A DNA stretch of 64,000 nucleotides from contig CAVTZG010000018.1 in the NCBI GenBank assembly GCA_963739135.1, positions 124,001-188,000 of the forward strand. Reading direction: 5' to 3'. Made by a program: the position numbers and the translations under genes. This document shows positions 16,209 through 25,050 of this stretch, in pieces. Each line of letters starts with the position of its first letter. Positions within the stretch are counted from its first letter, which is position 1. Origin of the DNA: Palsa-504 sp963739135. Its GTDB lineage: Bacteria; Actinomycetota; Actinomycetes; Streptosporangiales; Streptosporangiaceae. The notes under the pieces are model-generated. The model searched no databases, was not told where the DNA came from, and worked only from the letters and a program-made list of their open reading frames with translations.

Positions 16209-16241
16209 GGTGAGGGGTCGTCACCGGATCCTGGTGATTCG
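16209..16241. promoter_or_regulatory. Operator-like site B (GGTGA / TCACC / GGTGATTCG)
   Basis: GGTGA (16209-16213), 7-base spacer, TCACC (16221-16225), 7 bases, GGTGATTCG (16233-16241). It sits between the divergent SDR and LAL regulator genes, 41 bases before the regulator's ATG and about 75-110 before the SDR leader. This position would allow autoregulation. Confidence 0.7.
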
Positions 16242-16281
16242 CGCCGTTGACACACCGTGCGCCTGCCTGGTACCGAGAGGG

Positions 16282-18912
16282 ATGGCCCGCGCAACTCTCC
16301 AGCTGATCGACCGGGGTGATCTTCTGGCGGCGCTGGATCGCGCGGCGGCCAAGAAGGTGACGATCATCTCGGCTCCGGCCGGCAGCGGGAAGACGTCGCT
16401 GCTGCGGGCCTGGGCGGACCGTGCGGGTCAGCGTCACCGGCTGGCTGTGATGCAGGTGCAGCGCGACCAGCAGGACGCCCAGCAGTTCTGGCTGGCGCTG
16501 CTGGGCGCGGTCCGTCATGCCGCCAGCACCGCCGTCGGCGCGGAAGCGCCGGCGGCGACACCGGAGTTCAACCAGCGGGCGATGGTCGACCGGGTGCTGT
16601 CGGAGCTTGAAGGTCACGGCGAGCCGGTCGTCCTGGTTATCGATGACCTGCATGAGCTGCGCTCGCCGGAGGCCCTGGCTCAGCTCTCCCGGCTGCTGAC
16701 CAGCCTGCCCCCGGACGCGCACGCGGTGCTGGCCACGCGTCGTGATCTGCGGCTGCGCCTGCATCAGCTGCGCCTGGCGGGGGAGCTGGCCGAGATCCGC
16801 GGGGCAGATCTGCGTTTTTCCGTACGGGAGACCCGTGAGCTGCTCGACGCGTCGGGTATCACGCTGTCTGAGGCCGGCGTGGCGCTGCTGCACCAGCGGA
16901 CGGAGGGGTGGGCGGCGGGCCTGCGCCTGGCGGTGATCTCGCTGGCCGGTCATCCTGATCCGGAGCGGTTCGTCGCGGAGTTCTCCGGCAGCGAGCGTAC
17001 GGTCGCCGAGTATCTGGTCGCCGAGATGCTCGAACGCCTGCCGGGTGATGTCCAGCAGCTGCTGGTGCGCACCTCGCTGCTGGACCGGGTCAACGGTGAG
17101 CTGGCCGACCTGCTGACCGGCCTCCCGGGCTCGGAACGGATCCTGCTGGACCTGGAGGACGCGAACGCGTTCGTGGTGTCGCTGGACGCCGAGCGGACCT
17201 GGTTCCGGTACCACCATTTGTTCGGGGATCTGCTCCGGCTGGAGCTGCGCCGGATGCTGCCCGATCAGCTGCCGGTGCTGCATCTGCGGGCTGCGCAGTG
17301 GTTCGCCGAGCATGGTCAGGTGGCCGACGCGATCCGGCACACCCAGGCCGCGGGGGACTGGCCTGCCGCGGCCCGGCTGCTGGCCGACCACTCGTTCAGC
17401 TTGACGCTCGACGGGCAGGCGCAGACCATCCAGGCGCTGCTGCGGGCCTTCCCGCCGGGCGCGGACCATCCCGAGCTGGCTGTGGTACGCGCAGGCGCTG
17501 ACTTGATCCAGGGCCGCCTGGGCGAGGCGGCCGCTCACTTGACGGTAGCCGAGGCGTACGCCGAGACGACGCCGCCGGATCGTCAGCGCCGTCTCCGGGT
17601 CGCGATCGCGTCGCTGAAGCTGTCGCTGGCCAGGCGGTGCGGTCACCTGGCTGGCGTTCTCGAGCAGGCCAGATTCCTGGCCTCCCCGGTCACCGGGCAG
17701 TCCGACGAGGACATCGCGCTGGACAGCGACCTGCGGGCGGTGGCGCTGATGAACCTGGGGATTATCGAGGCGTGGTCCCTGGGGCTGCCAGAGGCCGAAC
17801 GCCACCTGGCGGAGGGCGCCGCCCTGGCCCGGGAGATCGGCCGCCCCTACCTCGAGGTCGGGTGCCTCGCGGAGCTCGGCTTCGCGTCGAAGATCCACTC
17901 GTTCGCCACCACCCAGGCGCGCTGCCGCGAGGCGATCGCCCTGGCCGACCGGTACGGCTGGGGAGCGGAGCCGGTGATCTCGCCCGCGCTGGTCACGCTG
18001 GCCTCCACGATGATCTGGACCGGTGACCTCGACCAGGGCGAGCGCTGGCTGCGCCGGACCGCGCAGGCTCTGGAGGGGGACGCCGGGCCCGGTATCAGAG
18101 TGCTCATGCACATCGTGACCGGCATGCTGCAGACCGGCCGCGGCCGCCTGGGCGAGGCGCTCGAGGAGTTCAGCGCGGCCGAACGCCTGCGGTCGCAGAT
18201 GGCGGGCTCGCACGCGCTGGCCAGCCAGGTGACCGGCTGGCTGCTTACCATCCAGGCCCGCCTCGGGATGCCGGGCGACGCCCGTGCCTTCCTGGCCGCG
18301 CTCGACGACGAACGGGTCGGCTCGGGCGAAATCGGCAATGCCCGCGCGGCGATCAGCCTCGCGGAAGACGATCCGGCCGCGGCGCTCGGCGCGGTGCAAG
18401 AGGTTCTCGACGGCAGGGCGCCGGTCATCGGTTACCTCGCGGTTATCGAGGCCCACCTGCTGGCCGGGCTCGCGCACCGTGAGCTCGGTGATCAGCGCGC
18501 GGCGAACCGGGCCGCCGAACGCGCCCTGGCCCTCGCCGAGCCCGACCGGCCGGTCCTGCCGTTCCTTATGACGGGCGCGGGGGAGCTGCTTGAGGCTATG
18601 CCGCGGCATGAGACAGCGCATGCCGCGCTGCTGGTCGACATCCTCGACGTCATGCGCGGCTCAGCCCCGGCTGCCGCCGGCCAGCCACCTCCGCTGCCGG
18701 CGGAGGAGCTCAGCCCCGGCGAACTGCGGGTGCTGCGGTATCTGCCGACCAACCTGTCCAGGCCCGAGATCGCCACCGAACTGTCCGTCTCGCCGAACAC
18801 CGTCAACACTCAGATCCGCAGCATCTACGCCAAACTCCAGGTCCGGGACCGTTCCTCGGCGGTACAGCGCGCCCGCGAGCTGCGGCTGCTATCGGCCGGC
18901 CGCGCACGTTAG
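16282..18912 (+). CDS. LAL-type LuxR-family ATP-dependent transcriptional regulator
   Basis: An 876-aa MalT/LAL-class activator. P-loop SAPAGSGKTSLL (about 30-41), Walker B VVLVIDDLHEL (about 115-125), a winged-helix region with RYHHLFGDLLRLEL, then a long TPR-like helical repeat region (about 350-790). A C-terminal LuxR helix-turn-helix LSPGELRVLRYL...LSVSPNTVNTQIRS (about 815-870) ends the protein. Such proteins bind ATP and an inducer to activate promoters. I start at ATG 16282 just before MARATLQLIDR, the conserved opening of the family. Site B immediately upstream and site C just downstream suggest it controls its surroundings. Confidence 0.9.
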   Translation: MARATLQLIDRGDLLAALDRAAAKKVTIISAPAGSGKTSLLRAWADRAGQRHRLAVMQVQRDQQDAQQFWLALLGAVRHAASTAVGAEAPAATPEFNQRAMVDRVLSELEGHGEPVVLVIDDLHELRSPEALAQLSRLLTSLPPDAHAVLATRRDLRLRLHQLRLAGELAEIRGADLRFSVRETRELLDASGITLSEAGVALLHQRTEGWAAGLRLAVISLAGHPDPERFVAEFSGSERTVAEYLVAEMLERLPGDVQQLLVRTSLLDRVNGELADLLTGLPGSERILLDLEDANAFVVSLDAERTWFRYHHLFGDLLRLELRRMLPDQLPVLHLRAAQWFAEHGQVADAIRHTQAAGDWPAAARLLADHSFSLTLDGQAQTIQALLRAFPPGADHPELAVVRAGADLIQGRLGEAAAHLTVAEAYAETTPPDRQRRLRVAIASLKLSLARRCGHLAGVLEQARFLASPVTGQSDEDIALDSDLRAVALMNLGIIEAWSLGLPEAERHLAEGAALAREIGRPYLEVGCLAELGFASKIHSFATTQARCREAIALADRYGWGAEPVISPALVTLASTMIWTGDLDQGERWLRRTAQALEGDAGPGIRVLMHIVTGMLQTGRGRLGEALEEFSAAERLRSQMAGSHALASQVTGWLLTIQARLGMPGDARAFLAALDDERVGSGEIGNARAAISLAEDDPAAALGAVQEVLDGRAPVIGYLAVIEAHLLAGLAHRELGDQRAANRAAERALALAEPDRPVLPFLMTGAGELLEAMPRHETAHAALLVDILDVMRGSAPAAAGQPPPLPAEELSPGELRVLRYLPTNLSRPEIATELSVSPNTVNTQIRSIYAKLQVRDRSSAVQRARELRLLSAGRAR

Positions 18913-18920
18913 CCCGGCGG

Positions 18921-18941
18921 TCACCTCATCCAGGTGATGCG
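18921..18941. promoter_or_regulatory. Operator-like site C (weaker)
   Basis: TCACC, 7 bases, GGTGATGCG; it matches 17 of 21 positions of the A/B core but lacks the upstream GGTGA. It lies 9-29 bases after the regulator stop and about 32-52 before the ATG of the small GHLGAT protein at 18973. Confidence 0.5.
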
Positions 18942-18972
18942 GGTTCACCTGCCCGTCCCTGACCATGGCCGC

Positions 18973-19230
18973 ATGGATTCAGCATCCGCCCGGTACGAGA
19001 TCCGGATCAACGGTCACCTCGGTGCCACGGTGCTGTCCGCGTTCCCGGCACTGGTCGCGCGCCCGCACAGCGCCGAAACCGTGCTTACCGGATCCCTGGA
19101 CCGGTCGGCACTCTACGGCGTGCTGGCGGAGGTCGAGGCGCTCGGCCTCGACCTCCTCGAGATCCGCCAGCTCGAGCCACGATGCACATCACCAGAGTCA
19201 GGTGACAGCCGTCACCTTGATGGCTGCTGA
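18973..19230 (+). CDS. Small GHLGAT-type protein, function unknown
   Basis: An 85-aa protein: YEIRINGHLGATVLSAFPAL, then TVLTGSLDRSALYGVLAEVE and LGLDLLEIRQL. It resembles a widespread actinobacterial small-protein family with pattern EIRIxGHL...TxLxGxxxDxxALxGxLxxxxxLGLxLxxxxxL, often beside LuxR-type regulators; no function is known to me. A second, frameshifted member is at 36754-37049 next to an MFS transporter. The start at 18973 avoids the GTG/ATG inside site C, but no strong ribosome-binding site is seen. Alternating beta/alpha character suggests a small alpha/beta sandwich. Confidence 0.72.
   Translation: MDSASARYEIRINGHLGATVLSAFPALVARPHSAETVLTGSLDRSALYGVLAEVEALGLDLLEIRQLEPRCTSPESGDSRHLDGC
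19200..19217. promoter_or_regulatory. Inverted repeat AGGTGAC-AGCC-GTCACCT
   Basis: Perfect 7-bp arms with a 4-base loop, overlapping the last codons of the small GHLGAT protein. It uses the same GGTGA/TCACC half-site vocabulary as sites A-E, but in the opposite arrangement. It could be a further binding site or a weak transcript end. Confidence 0.4.
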
Positions 19231-19259
19231 CCCGGTGCCCGGCAACGCCGCGCCTGACC

Positions 19260-19439
19260 CTACGGGCTGCCGCCCATCCGGCTGACCAGCTCGTCGCGGG
19301 AAATGCCGTGCTGGTCGCTGAATTCCTCGAGCTGTCGGTGGTCAACCTCCTCGGGAAGGACCCGCAACGCCTCGTCAGCCTCCTGCGGATACCCGTTGCG
19401 CCGCAGCGTGTCAGCCACCCACTGCCTGCTATATGCCAT
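19260..19439 (-). CDS. Small conserved actinobacterial protein (59 aa)
   Basis: Reads MAYSRQWVADTLRRNG, a middle with LPEEVDHRQLEEF, and ends HGISRDELVSRMGGSP. The closing motif (HGISxDxLxSRMGGSP) is familiar from many actinobacterial small proteins of unknown role. I start at 19439; the 13 codons upstream are not conserved. Convergent with the GHLGAT gene. Confidence 0.65.
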   Translation of the reverse strand: MAYSRQWVADTLRRNGYPQEADEALRVLPEEVDHRQLEEFSDQHGISRDELVSRMGGSP

Positions 19440-19606
19440 GTGCACCACCAAGCCTGTCGTCAACTTGACGCCCGGCAAACGCTATCAATCCATTCGTACA
19501 GTATTTCCTCGGCGTCCGGGTTGCCATGGACGGCCCGGCCGCCGCGCTGCAGGATGCACGAGCTGGACATGTCCCGGCAGACAGAGCATGGTCAGGAGAT
19601 GGACCG

Positions 19607-19760
19607 GATCAGCGCACGCCAATCGAAGCGCTCTACACCCTGCTCATGATCTGCTCCTTCGGCGGCCGCGCCGACCTGTGGCCGCCGCTGCAGAACACCG
19701 TCGACCGCCTGATACCGCGCCCACCCGAACTCCTGGCGATCCTCTCCATGTTGCCGGTCA
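19607..19760 (+). pseudogene. Fragment of a LuxR/LAL-type regulator
   Basis: About 45 codons including EALYTLLMICSFGGRADLW and DRLIPRPPELLAIL resemble a segment found inside large ATP-dependent LuxR regulators (a bulky-hydrophobic FFGGR-xLW motif followed by LTPxPPxLLA). No P-loop or DNA-binding domain is present nearby, so it is a remnant. Recognition is by memory of the family pattern and needs a search. Confidence 0.4.
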
Positions 19761-19828
19761 TTCAAGATGAGGATGTAGCGGTCATTGACGATGAGCATGT
19801 GCGGGCATTTTCGGCCCCGCCGGATGAC

Positions 19829-20430
19829 CTACGCGGTGGTCAGGGAGATCAGATCGGCGGGCTGCGGGTGTGCCGGTTCGGTCAGGCTGTCGGCGGTGTC
19901 GAAGAGCATCTGCTGCAGCGGGCGGGGCAGGTCGCTGCTCCATACCAGGGCTGCGGCCGCGGTCAGCGGGTGGTGCTGGAGGACGACCCGGACCATGCCG
20001 GGGGTCTCGGCCAGGCGGGATCGCCGGGTCGGCCAGGCCTGGGTGGGTGCGGTGATGGCGGGGCCGGTCAGGACGGCGGCGGGCCGGTTCCCGGCTGCGG
20101 CCAGGGCCAGGGTCCTGGCCAGGGAGTGCCGCAATGGCGGGTCGGTGAACTCGAAGCGCGGGCCGGCTGCTTGCAGGGCGGTGAGCCAGGTGTCGTAGGT
20201 GGCTGGCTGGGCGCGGCGCGGCCCGTGGATGACCTGCAGGGCGGCCAGTTCCTGCAGGCTGATGGTGCCGCGGCGGGCGGCGGGATGGGTAGAGGGGACC
20301 CACACCGCCGGCTCGAACTGTCCTATGGTCATCACCTCCAGCGCGTCGGGCACGGTCTGCGGCCCGGGGGTCAGCCAGCCCGAGGCGACGCGATCCGCGC
20401 GGGACGCCGAGCGCCGGGCTCGTCTCGGGC
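19829..20430 (-). pseudogene. LysR-family regulator, effector domain only
   Basis: The minus-strand frame reads WLTPGPQTVPDALEVM, GQFEPAVWVPSTHPAARR, LAALQVIHGPRRAQPATY and VVLQHHPLTAAAALVW. This is the ligand-binding half of a LysR-type regulator with the acid-test phrase VWVPxxHPAAxR. The N-terminal helix-turn-helix is absent; homology stops near 20430, where an unrelated plus-strand fragment begins. Regulatory function is lost. Confidence 0.65.
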
Positions 20431-20705
20431 GAGGCCGGCCCTACCGCGAGTTCGTCAGCGAGTGGGTGACCGAGGAGCCGCCGGCGTACCTGCCCTACTA
20501 CGGCTCGTGGGGCGACGACAACAGCGTCATCCACGCCACCGCCTGGGCCATGTCCGGGCCGGTGCGGGTGGCCGCGCCGATGGACCAGCTGCCGCAGATC
20601 TTCCTGCCCGATCCGAACGTCCTCGCCCTGGCCGCTCAGCAAGCCCGGATCGCCCAACTGGAGGCACAGCTGGAGACACGGCCGCAGGAACGGGAAGATC
20701 GATGA
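20425..20705 (+). pseudogene. 3' fragment of an unidentified gene
   Basis: About 90 codons (PYREFVSEWVTEEPPAYLP, GSWGDDNSVIHATAWAMS, ending in a short coiled-coil AAQQARIAQLEAQLE) look like the tail of a real protein but have no recognisable start. The stop overlaps the ATG of the next frame (ATGA), so an operon was cut at its 5' side by the same event that truncated the LysR gene. I do not recognise the family. Confidence 0.4.
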
Positions 20706-20917
20706 ACCGCCTGCTGGCGAGCCTGGCCGCGCCGCCGTCCGGGCGGGAGCGCGCGATCTGGTTCGATGCCGCGGACTACGGCCGGGCCAGGTGGCCACGA
20801 TGGCCGCCGCCCCCCGCTAATCCCCGGCGCGATCGCTTATATCCGGCTCCGGCTGCGCCGGGCCGCCAACGGCAAAACAAAGCCCGCGACCGCGCAATGC
20901 CGTGTAGAACAGCGTGA
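20702..20917 (+). pseudogene. Short frame coupled to the fragment above
   Basis: Begins MNRLLASLAAPPSGRERAIW and soon becomes proline/arginine-rich. An alternative frame (VATMAAAPR then stop near 20820) would give a neater end if one base were missing at about 20790. Probably the decayed start of the gene that followed the fragment at 20425. Function unknown. Confidence 0.3.
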
Positions 20918-21370
20918 TCGTCGCTGAAGGTGCTGTGGCGGCTACGGTATTTGGAGGCGGCGGTTCCGGTTACGGACTGTGACGTCTGACGGGCTGCGCT
21001 TGATGCGCCTGGCCGTTCAGCCCGGCCGTGCTGCTGTTGGCGGCATCTCTGTCTGGCCACGGAGGGCCGCGTTTCGGCAGTGCAAATTTGATGATGCGCT
21101 CTCGCTCTCTGTTTGCCGCCTTGGCGCTCGGTTCCCGGTGTCTGCTGGCCAGGACATGACGAGCAACTGGCCGGCCGGGTAGTCTCAGGTCGGCCGACAC
21201 GGCCGTCACTCTGAGTGATGCCATAGGCGAGGCTTCGTGTCGGGGTGCCGTGCCCGGCCCGGGCACGGTGGCCGGCAGGTGCAACGCCCGAGCAGGCCGG
21301 ATATGACGTCCGCCGGCTAGCGCAGAAGGCATGCCCAGAACGAACGCCGTGGGAGCAGCACACGCCCCGG
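20918..21370. other. Non-coding stretch, nothing recognised
   Basis: Neither strand shows a frame with homology or a good ribosome-binding site. Slightly lower GC than neighbours. No hairpin with T-run, repeat or RNA gene was noticed. Confidence 0.4.
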
Positions 21371-22009
21371 CTATGCGGAGCCGGATGCGCTGATCCGGTT
21401 CTCCTCGAGACCGTCGATCCACCGCTGAATCCAGTCGAGGAGCTCCTGGTGGCCTTCGTGGACGTCCGAGAGGCCCTCGACGATCAGGCCCAGCTGGAAG
21501 GTGGTTACCGCGGCGACGATGACCTTGAGCGGGAACTCGGTCTCGTCGAGCCCGTAGTCGCGCAGGGCCTGACCGAAGTGGCGCTCGAAGATGGCGCGGA
21601 ATCGCGCATGCACCTGGGTCAGGCGCGGTTGCAGTGACCGCATGTTCCAGCCCATCGCCAGCAGCTCGAGCAGGATCTTAGGGAAACGCGAGGCCGGCTC
21701 GTCCACCCAGAACTGAGACCCGAGACGCCACTTGTCGGCGAAGCTCAGGCCGGGATCCTCGTAGAGGGCTTCGAGTGCCTCGGCGAGCTGGTCGACGAAC
21801 CGTTCGAGTGTCTGGGTGAGCAGCTCGTCCATCGACCCGAAGTAGTAGTGCACGAGCCCGTGCTTGACGCCCGCCTCCTCGGCGACGGCCCGGGTGGTGA
21901 CGCCGGCGTATCCGACGTCATAGAGCAGCCGCTCGGCCGCATCCATCAACCTGGCTGTCACTAGCTGGCGCTGTTCGGAGATTGGCTGCTTCTCCCGGGC
22001 CCGTGCCAT
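21371..22009 (-). CDS. TetR-family transcriptional regulator
   Basis: A 212-aa repressor-type protein. The N-terminal helix-turn-helix spans about 15-60 (LMDAAERLLYDVGYAGVTT, then AEEAGVKHGLVHYYF), followed by a helical ligand-binding domain. Divergent from the methyltransferase gene, with a perfect 8-bp dyad at 22066-22088 between them. It most likely represses itself and the methyltransferase. The ligand is unknown. Confidence 0.88.
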   Translation of the reverse strand: MARAREKQPISEQRQLVTARLMDAAERLLYDVGYAGVTTRAVAEEAGVKHGLVHYYFGSMDELLTQTLERFVDQLAEALEALYEDPGLSFADKWRLGSQFWVDEPASRFPKILLELLAMGWNMRSLQPRLTQVHARFRAIFERHFGQALRDYGLDETEFPLKVIVAAVTTFQLGLIVEGLSDVHEGHQELLDWIQRWIDGLEENRISASGSA

Positions 22010-22065
22010 CAGAACGTCCTCTCGCTCGCTTGACTCTTGGTCATCTGTATTGGATACTAGCCCAA

Positions 22066-22088
22066 GTCAACTGGCTTGGACAGTTGAC
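22066..22088. promoter_or_regulatory. TetR-type operator
   Basis: GTCAACTG (22066-22073), 7-base spacer, CAGTTGAC (22081-22088): perfect arms, total 23 bp, in the 129-base space between the TetR gene (start 22009) and the methyltransferase (start 22139). Size and spacing fit a TetR dimer site. Confidence 0.7.
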
Positions 22089-22138
22089 CAACGGCGTTGG
22101 CCAATCGCCGCGCCGCGGGCATCAAGGGGGTTCGGGAC

Positions 22139-23193
22139 ATGACGCTCAACGAAGACAAGCTGATGGGCTACGTGCATCAGGCGGTGGGGGACCTCGGTTC
22201 CATCCTTCGGGGGCGCTGATCAACATCGGCGACAAGCTTGGCCTGTTCAGGGCCATGGCCGGCGCCGGGCCAGTGACGCCCGCCGAGCTGGCCGGGCGGA
22301 CCGGGACAACCGAACGCTATGTGCGGGAGTGGGCCAGCGGGATGGCTGCCGCGGGGTACATCGACTATGCCGGACAGGGCCGCTACGAACTCAACCAGGA
22401 ACAGGCCGTTGCCCTGACCGACGAGGCCAGCCCTGCGTATGTGATCGGTGGCTTCCAGGGGATGCTCGCAGCCACTCGGATCGTTCCCAAAGCGGTGGAG
22501 GCCTTCCGTACCGGCGACGGGATCGGCTGGCATGAGCATGACCCCGATCTGTTTCAAGGGACCGAGCGTTTCTTCCGTCCCGGCTACGGCGCTAACCTCG
22601 TGCAGTCCTGGATCCCGGCGCTGGACGGTGCCGACGCCAAACTGCGGGCCGGAGGCAAGGTGGCCGATGTCGGCTGCGGGTACGGCGCGTCGACGATCAT
22701 CATGGCGGCCGCGTACCCGAACTCGCGCTTTCGGGGCTTCGACTACCATGAGCCTTCGATCCGGCATGCCAGGGAGGCTGCCGCCGCAGCCGGCCTGTCC
22801 AACCGTGTCAGCTTCGAGGTGGCCACGGCCAAGGAGTATCCCGGTGAGGACTTCGACATGGTCTGTCATTTCGACTGCCTGCACGACATGGGTGACCCCG
22901 TCGGGGCTGCCCGCCACACCCGCGAGTCGCTCAAGGACGACGGACACTGGCTGCTGGTCGAGCCGTTCGCCAACGATAACGTGGCCGACAACCTCAACCC
23001 GATCGGCCGGGTGTTCTACTCGGCGTCCACGCTCATCTGCACACCGGCCTCGCTATCTCAGGAGGTGGGGGCCGGGCTTGGAGCCCAGGCCGGCGAAGCC
23101 AAACTCAGGGAGGTAGCCGAAGCGGCCGGATTCTCGTCGTTCCGCCGCGCCGCCGAAACGCCGTTCAACCTCGTACTAGAAGGACGCCCGTAG
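22139..23193 (+). pseudogene. SAM-dependent methyltransferase, frameshifted near the N-terminus
   Basis: ATG 22139 follows AAGGGGG and opens MTLNEDKLMGYVHQAVGDLG. After about 20 codons the frame is lost (stop at about 22217), and the family sequence resumes one base off with GALINIGDKLGLFRAM. It continues intact: a winged-helix-like domain (TERYVREWASGMAAAGYI), then Rossmann methyltransferase with VADVGCGYGASTIIMA (SAM site) and FDMVCHFDCLHDMGDP. About 350 residues in total. It resembles two-domain class I methyltransferases of actinobacteria; substrate unknown. The indel lies near 22195-22212. Confidence 0.85.
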
Positions 23194-23198
23194 CTTCA

Positions 23199-23466
23199 CA
23201 GAAAACTCCGCGTCATCGAATACACCGGCAGCGTCGCCGGGCGGGATGCCCCGGAGCTGTTCTGCCTGATCACCGACCTGGACGACCACGACGTCTACCC
23301 CGCACAGGCCCTGGCCGCCGCCCGGGCTTACGTCCGGGTTCTGCTGCCCAGTCGCCTGGAGTCGCTGTTCTGTGCGCATCACAATCGGCAGCACGCGTCG
23401 GCCCTGACGAAGATCGCCGTAGAAATCCGCGACGAGACCGATCGGCTCGCGCACGTCGCGGCGTAG
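23199..23466 (+). pseudogene. IS4-type transposase remnant
   Basis: An 89-codon stretch, KLRVIEYTGSVAG then ELFCLITDLDDHDVYPAQ, resembles the conserved RVIEY...LICLIT...DPxxxPAxxLA segment of IS4-family transposases. The following YxxRWxxE motif is missing or mutated, and no start, terminal repeats or upstream DDE domain are visible. A short relic, not mobile. Confidence 0.45.
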
Positions 23467-23596
23467 CCTGACTGGTTCCGTCAGCGCGCACGCTGGCCGC
23501 CGTCGCAGACCTGAGCCCCAGGACCGAGGCCCAGGTAGACACGCGCAACCCGAACCGCGGCCCGTGGGGCGAGGTCGCAGAATGTGAGGCGTATTC

Positions 23597-24589
23597 ATGG
23601 TGAGCACGCACGTGGTCGAGTCCACGTCGGCGACGGTCCGTTCGGGATACCTCGATCCGGCGGCCAAGCCGGTGGCGGTGATCGAGCCGGGCGACACCGT
23701 CCGTTACCCCAGTACCTGGACGCACTGGGGGAACGAGGCCACCTTCGGCATGAGCTTCGCGGACCGGGAGCCGCTGCGGCACCGGTACCCGCACGGCCTG
23801 TACTCGATGCTCGGCCCGGTGGAGGTGGTCGGGACGCAGCCGGGTGACGTGGTGGAGGTCAGCATCACGGCGCTGCGCACGATCGGGTGGGGCTGGAATT
23901 CCTTCCCGCTGGGGGTGGGGGCGCTGCCGCACGACTTCGCCGAGCCGTACGTGCACTACTTCACCTTCGATGACGCCCGCACAGTGGCCGTCTATGAGCA
24001 CGGGATCGCGCTGCCGATGGCGCCGTTCCTGGGCGTGGTGGCGGCCGAGCCGGACGGCTCAGAGCCGGTCAGCGCGATCGTGTCCGGCAGTTACGGCGGC
24101 AACCTGGTGCTGCGCGACCTGGGCGTGGGCAGTCACCTGTTCCTGCCGGTGGCCAAGCCCGGCGGGAGGATGTGGATCGGGGATGTGCACGCGCTGCAGG
24201 GCGACGGGGTGGTCGACCAGACCGCCATCGAGACCGCCGCCGAGAACCTGGAGATCCGCTACGACCTGCACAAGCAAGTCGCCCTGCGCGGCCCGCTGGG
24301 CGAGACCGACACTGCCTGGATCATCATCGGCTTCGCGGCCAGCCTGGATGACGCGCTGGTGGCCTGCCTGCGCGAGGTCATCTACTGGCTGCCGGCCGCG
24401 GCGGGCATTACCGGGCCCGAAGCCTACGCATTGGCCAGCATGGCGATCAGCTTCCGGATCACCCAGTACGCCCACCAGACCGGCTCGGCCTACACCTCGA
24501 CCCCGCCCAAGGCGGTGCACGCGGTCATCCCCAAGAGCGTCTTCCCTTCGGACATCCGCGACCGGGTGAGCCGGTGGCTGCGGCCGTGA
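23597..24589 (+). CDS. Acetamidase/formamidase-family hydrolase
   Basis: A 330-aa protein of the FmdA/AmdA family, which hydrolyses short amides such as formamide or acetamide to acid and ammonia. Typical features: PVAVIEPGDTVRYPSTWTHWG, the sequence PGDVVEVSITALRTIGWGW, FLGVVAAEP, SYGGNLVLRDLGVGSHLFLP and GDVHALQGDG (metal/active-site region). Length and order are normal. Its stop overlaps the next gene's GTG (GTGA), so they are co-translated. Probably a cytoplasmic nitrogen-scavenging enzyme; natural substrate not deducible. Confidence 0.87.
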   Translation: MVSTHVVESTSATVRSGYLDPAAKPVAVIEPGDTVRYPSTWTHWGNEATFGMSFADREPLRHRYPHGLYSMLGPVEVVGTQPGDVVEVSITALRTIGWGWNSFPLGVGALPHDFAEPYVHYFTFDDARTVAVYEHGIALPMAPFLGVVAAEPDGSEPVSAIVSGSYGGNLVLRDLGVGSHLFLPVAKPGGRMWIGDVHALQGDGVVDQTAIETAAENLEIRYDLHKQVALRGPLGETDTAWIIIGFAASLDDALVACLREVIYWLPAAAGITGPEAYALASMAISFRITQYAHQTGSAYTSTPPKAVHAVIPKSVFPSDIRDRVSRWLRP

Positions 24590-24990
24590 GCCTGTCCGCC
24601 GCTGACCGGCTGGCCATCCTGGAGGTCATCACCCGCGCGGACGAGGCGGCCAGCCGCCGCGACGCCGACGCGTACGTCGCCCTGTTCACCCCGGATGCCG
24701 TGCTGGACGGCACCCAGGGCCAGCACGCCGGCCGCCAGGCGCTGCGCGCCGCTGTCGGGCCGGTCTGGGCCGCCGAGGGCCCGGCCACTCTGCACCTGAC
24801 CCTCAACCCGGTCATCGAGCCCAGTCCGTCCGGCGACCAAGCCACCGCCCGGTCCGTCCTGCTGATCATCGACCCGGCCGCACCGCCCGGCATCCGTGCC
24901 GCCGCGACGATCACCCAGGAACTCCGCCGGGCCAACGGCGTCTGGCGCATCACGCGCCGCACCGTCGCACCGGCCGCGGGACTGGGCTGA
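24586..24990 (+). CDS. SnoaL/NTF2-like domain protein
   Basis: A 134-aa single-domain protein: LAILEVITRADEAASRRDADAYVALFTPDAV split by a turn, DGTQGQHAGRQAL, and a C-terminal strand with WRITRRTVAPA. This is the cone-shaped NTF2-like fold common to SnoaL cyclases, limonene-epoxide-hydrolase-like and binding proteins. Start chosen at GTG 24586, which overlaps the preceding stop; GTG 24574 is possible. Partner of the amidase by coupling. Catalytic residues are not evident. Confidence 0.75.
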   Translation: MSLSAADRLAILEVITRADEAASRRDADAYVALFTPDAVLDGTQGQHAGRQALRAAVGPVWAAEGPATLHLTLNPVIEPSPSGDQATARSVLLIIDPAAPPGIRAAATITQELRRANGVWRITRRTVAPAAGLG

Positions 24991-25050
24991 GCGGTCCATA
25001 ACCTGCATCGCGCTGCGGCCGATCAGATCACCCATGCCGCATGACCAGGA

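Noticed and set aside
16129..18621. An 830-codon frame antisense to the LAL regulator
   Set aside because: Gln/Arg-rich composition with no homology; the plus strand has clear P-loop and LuxR domains.
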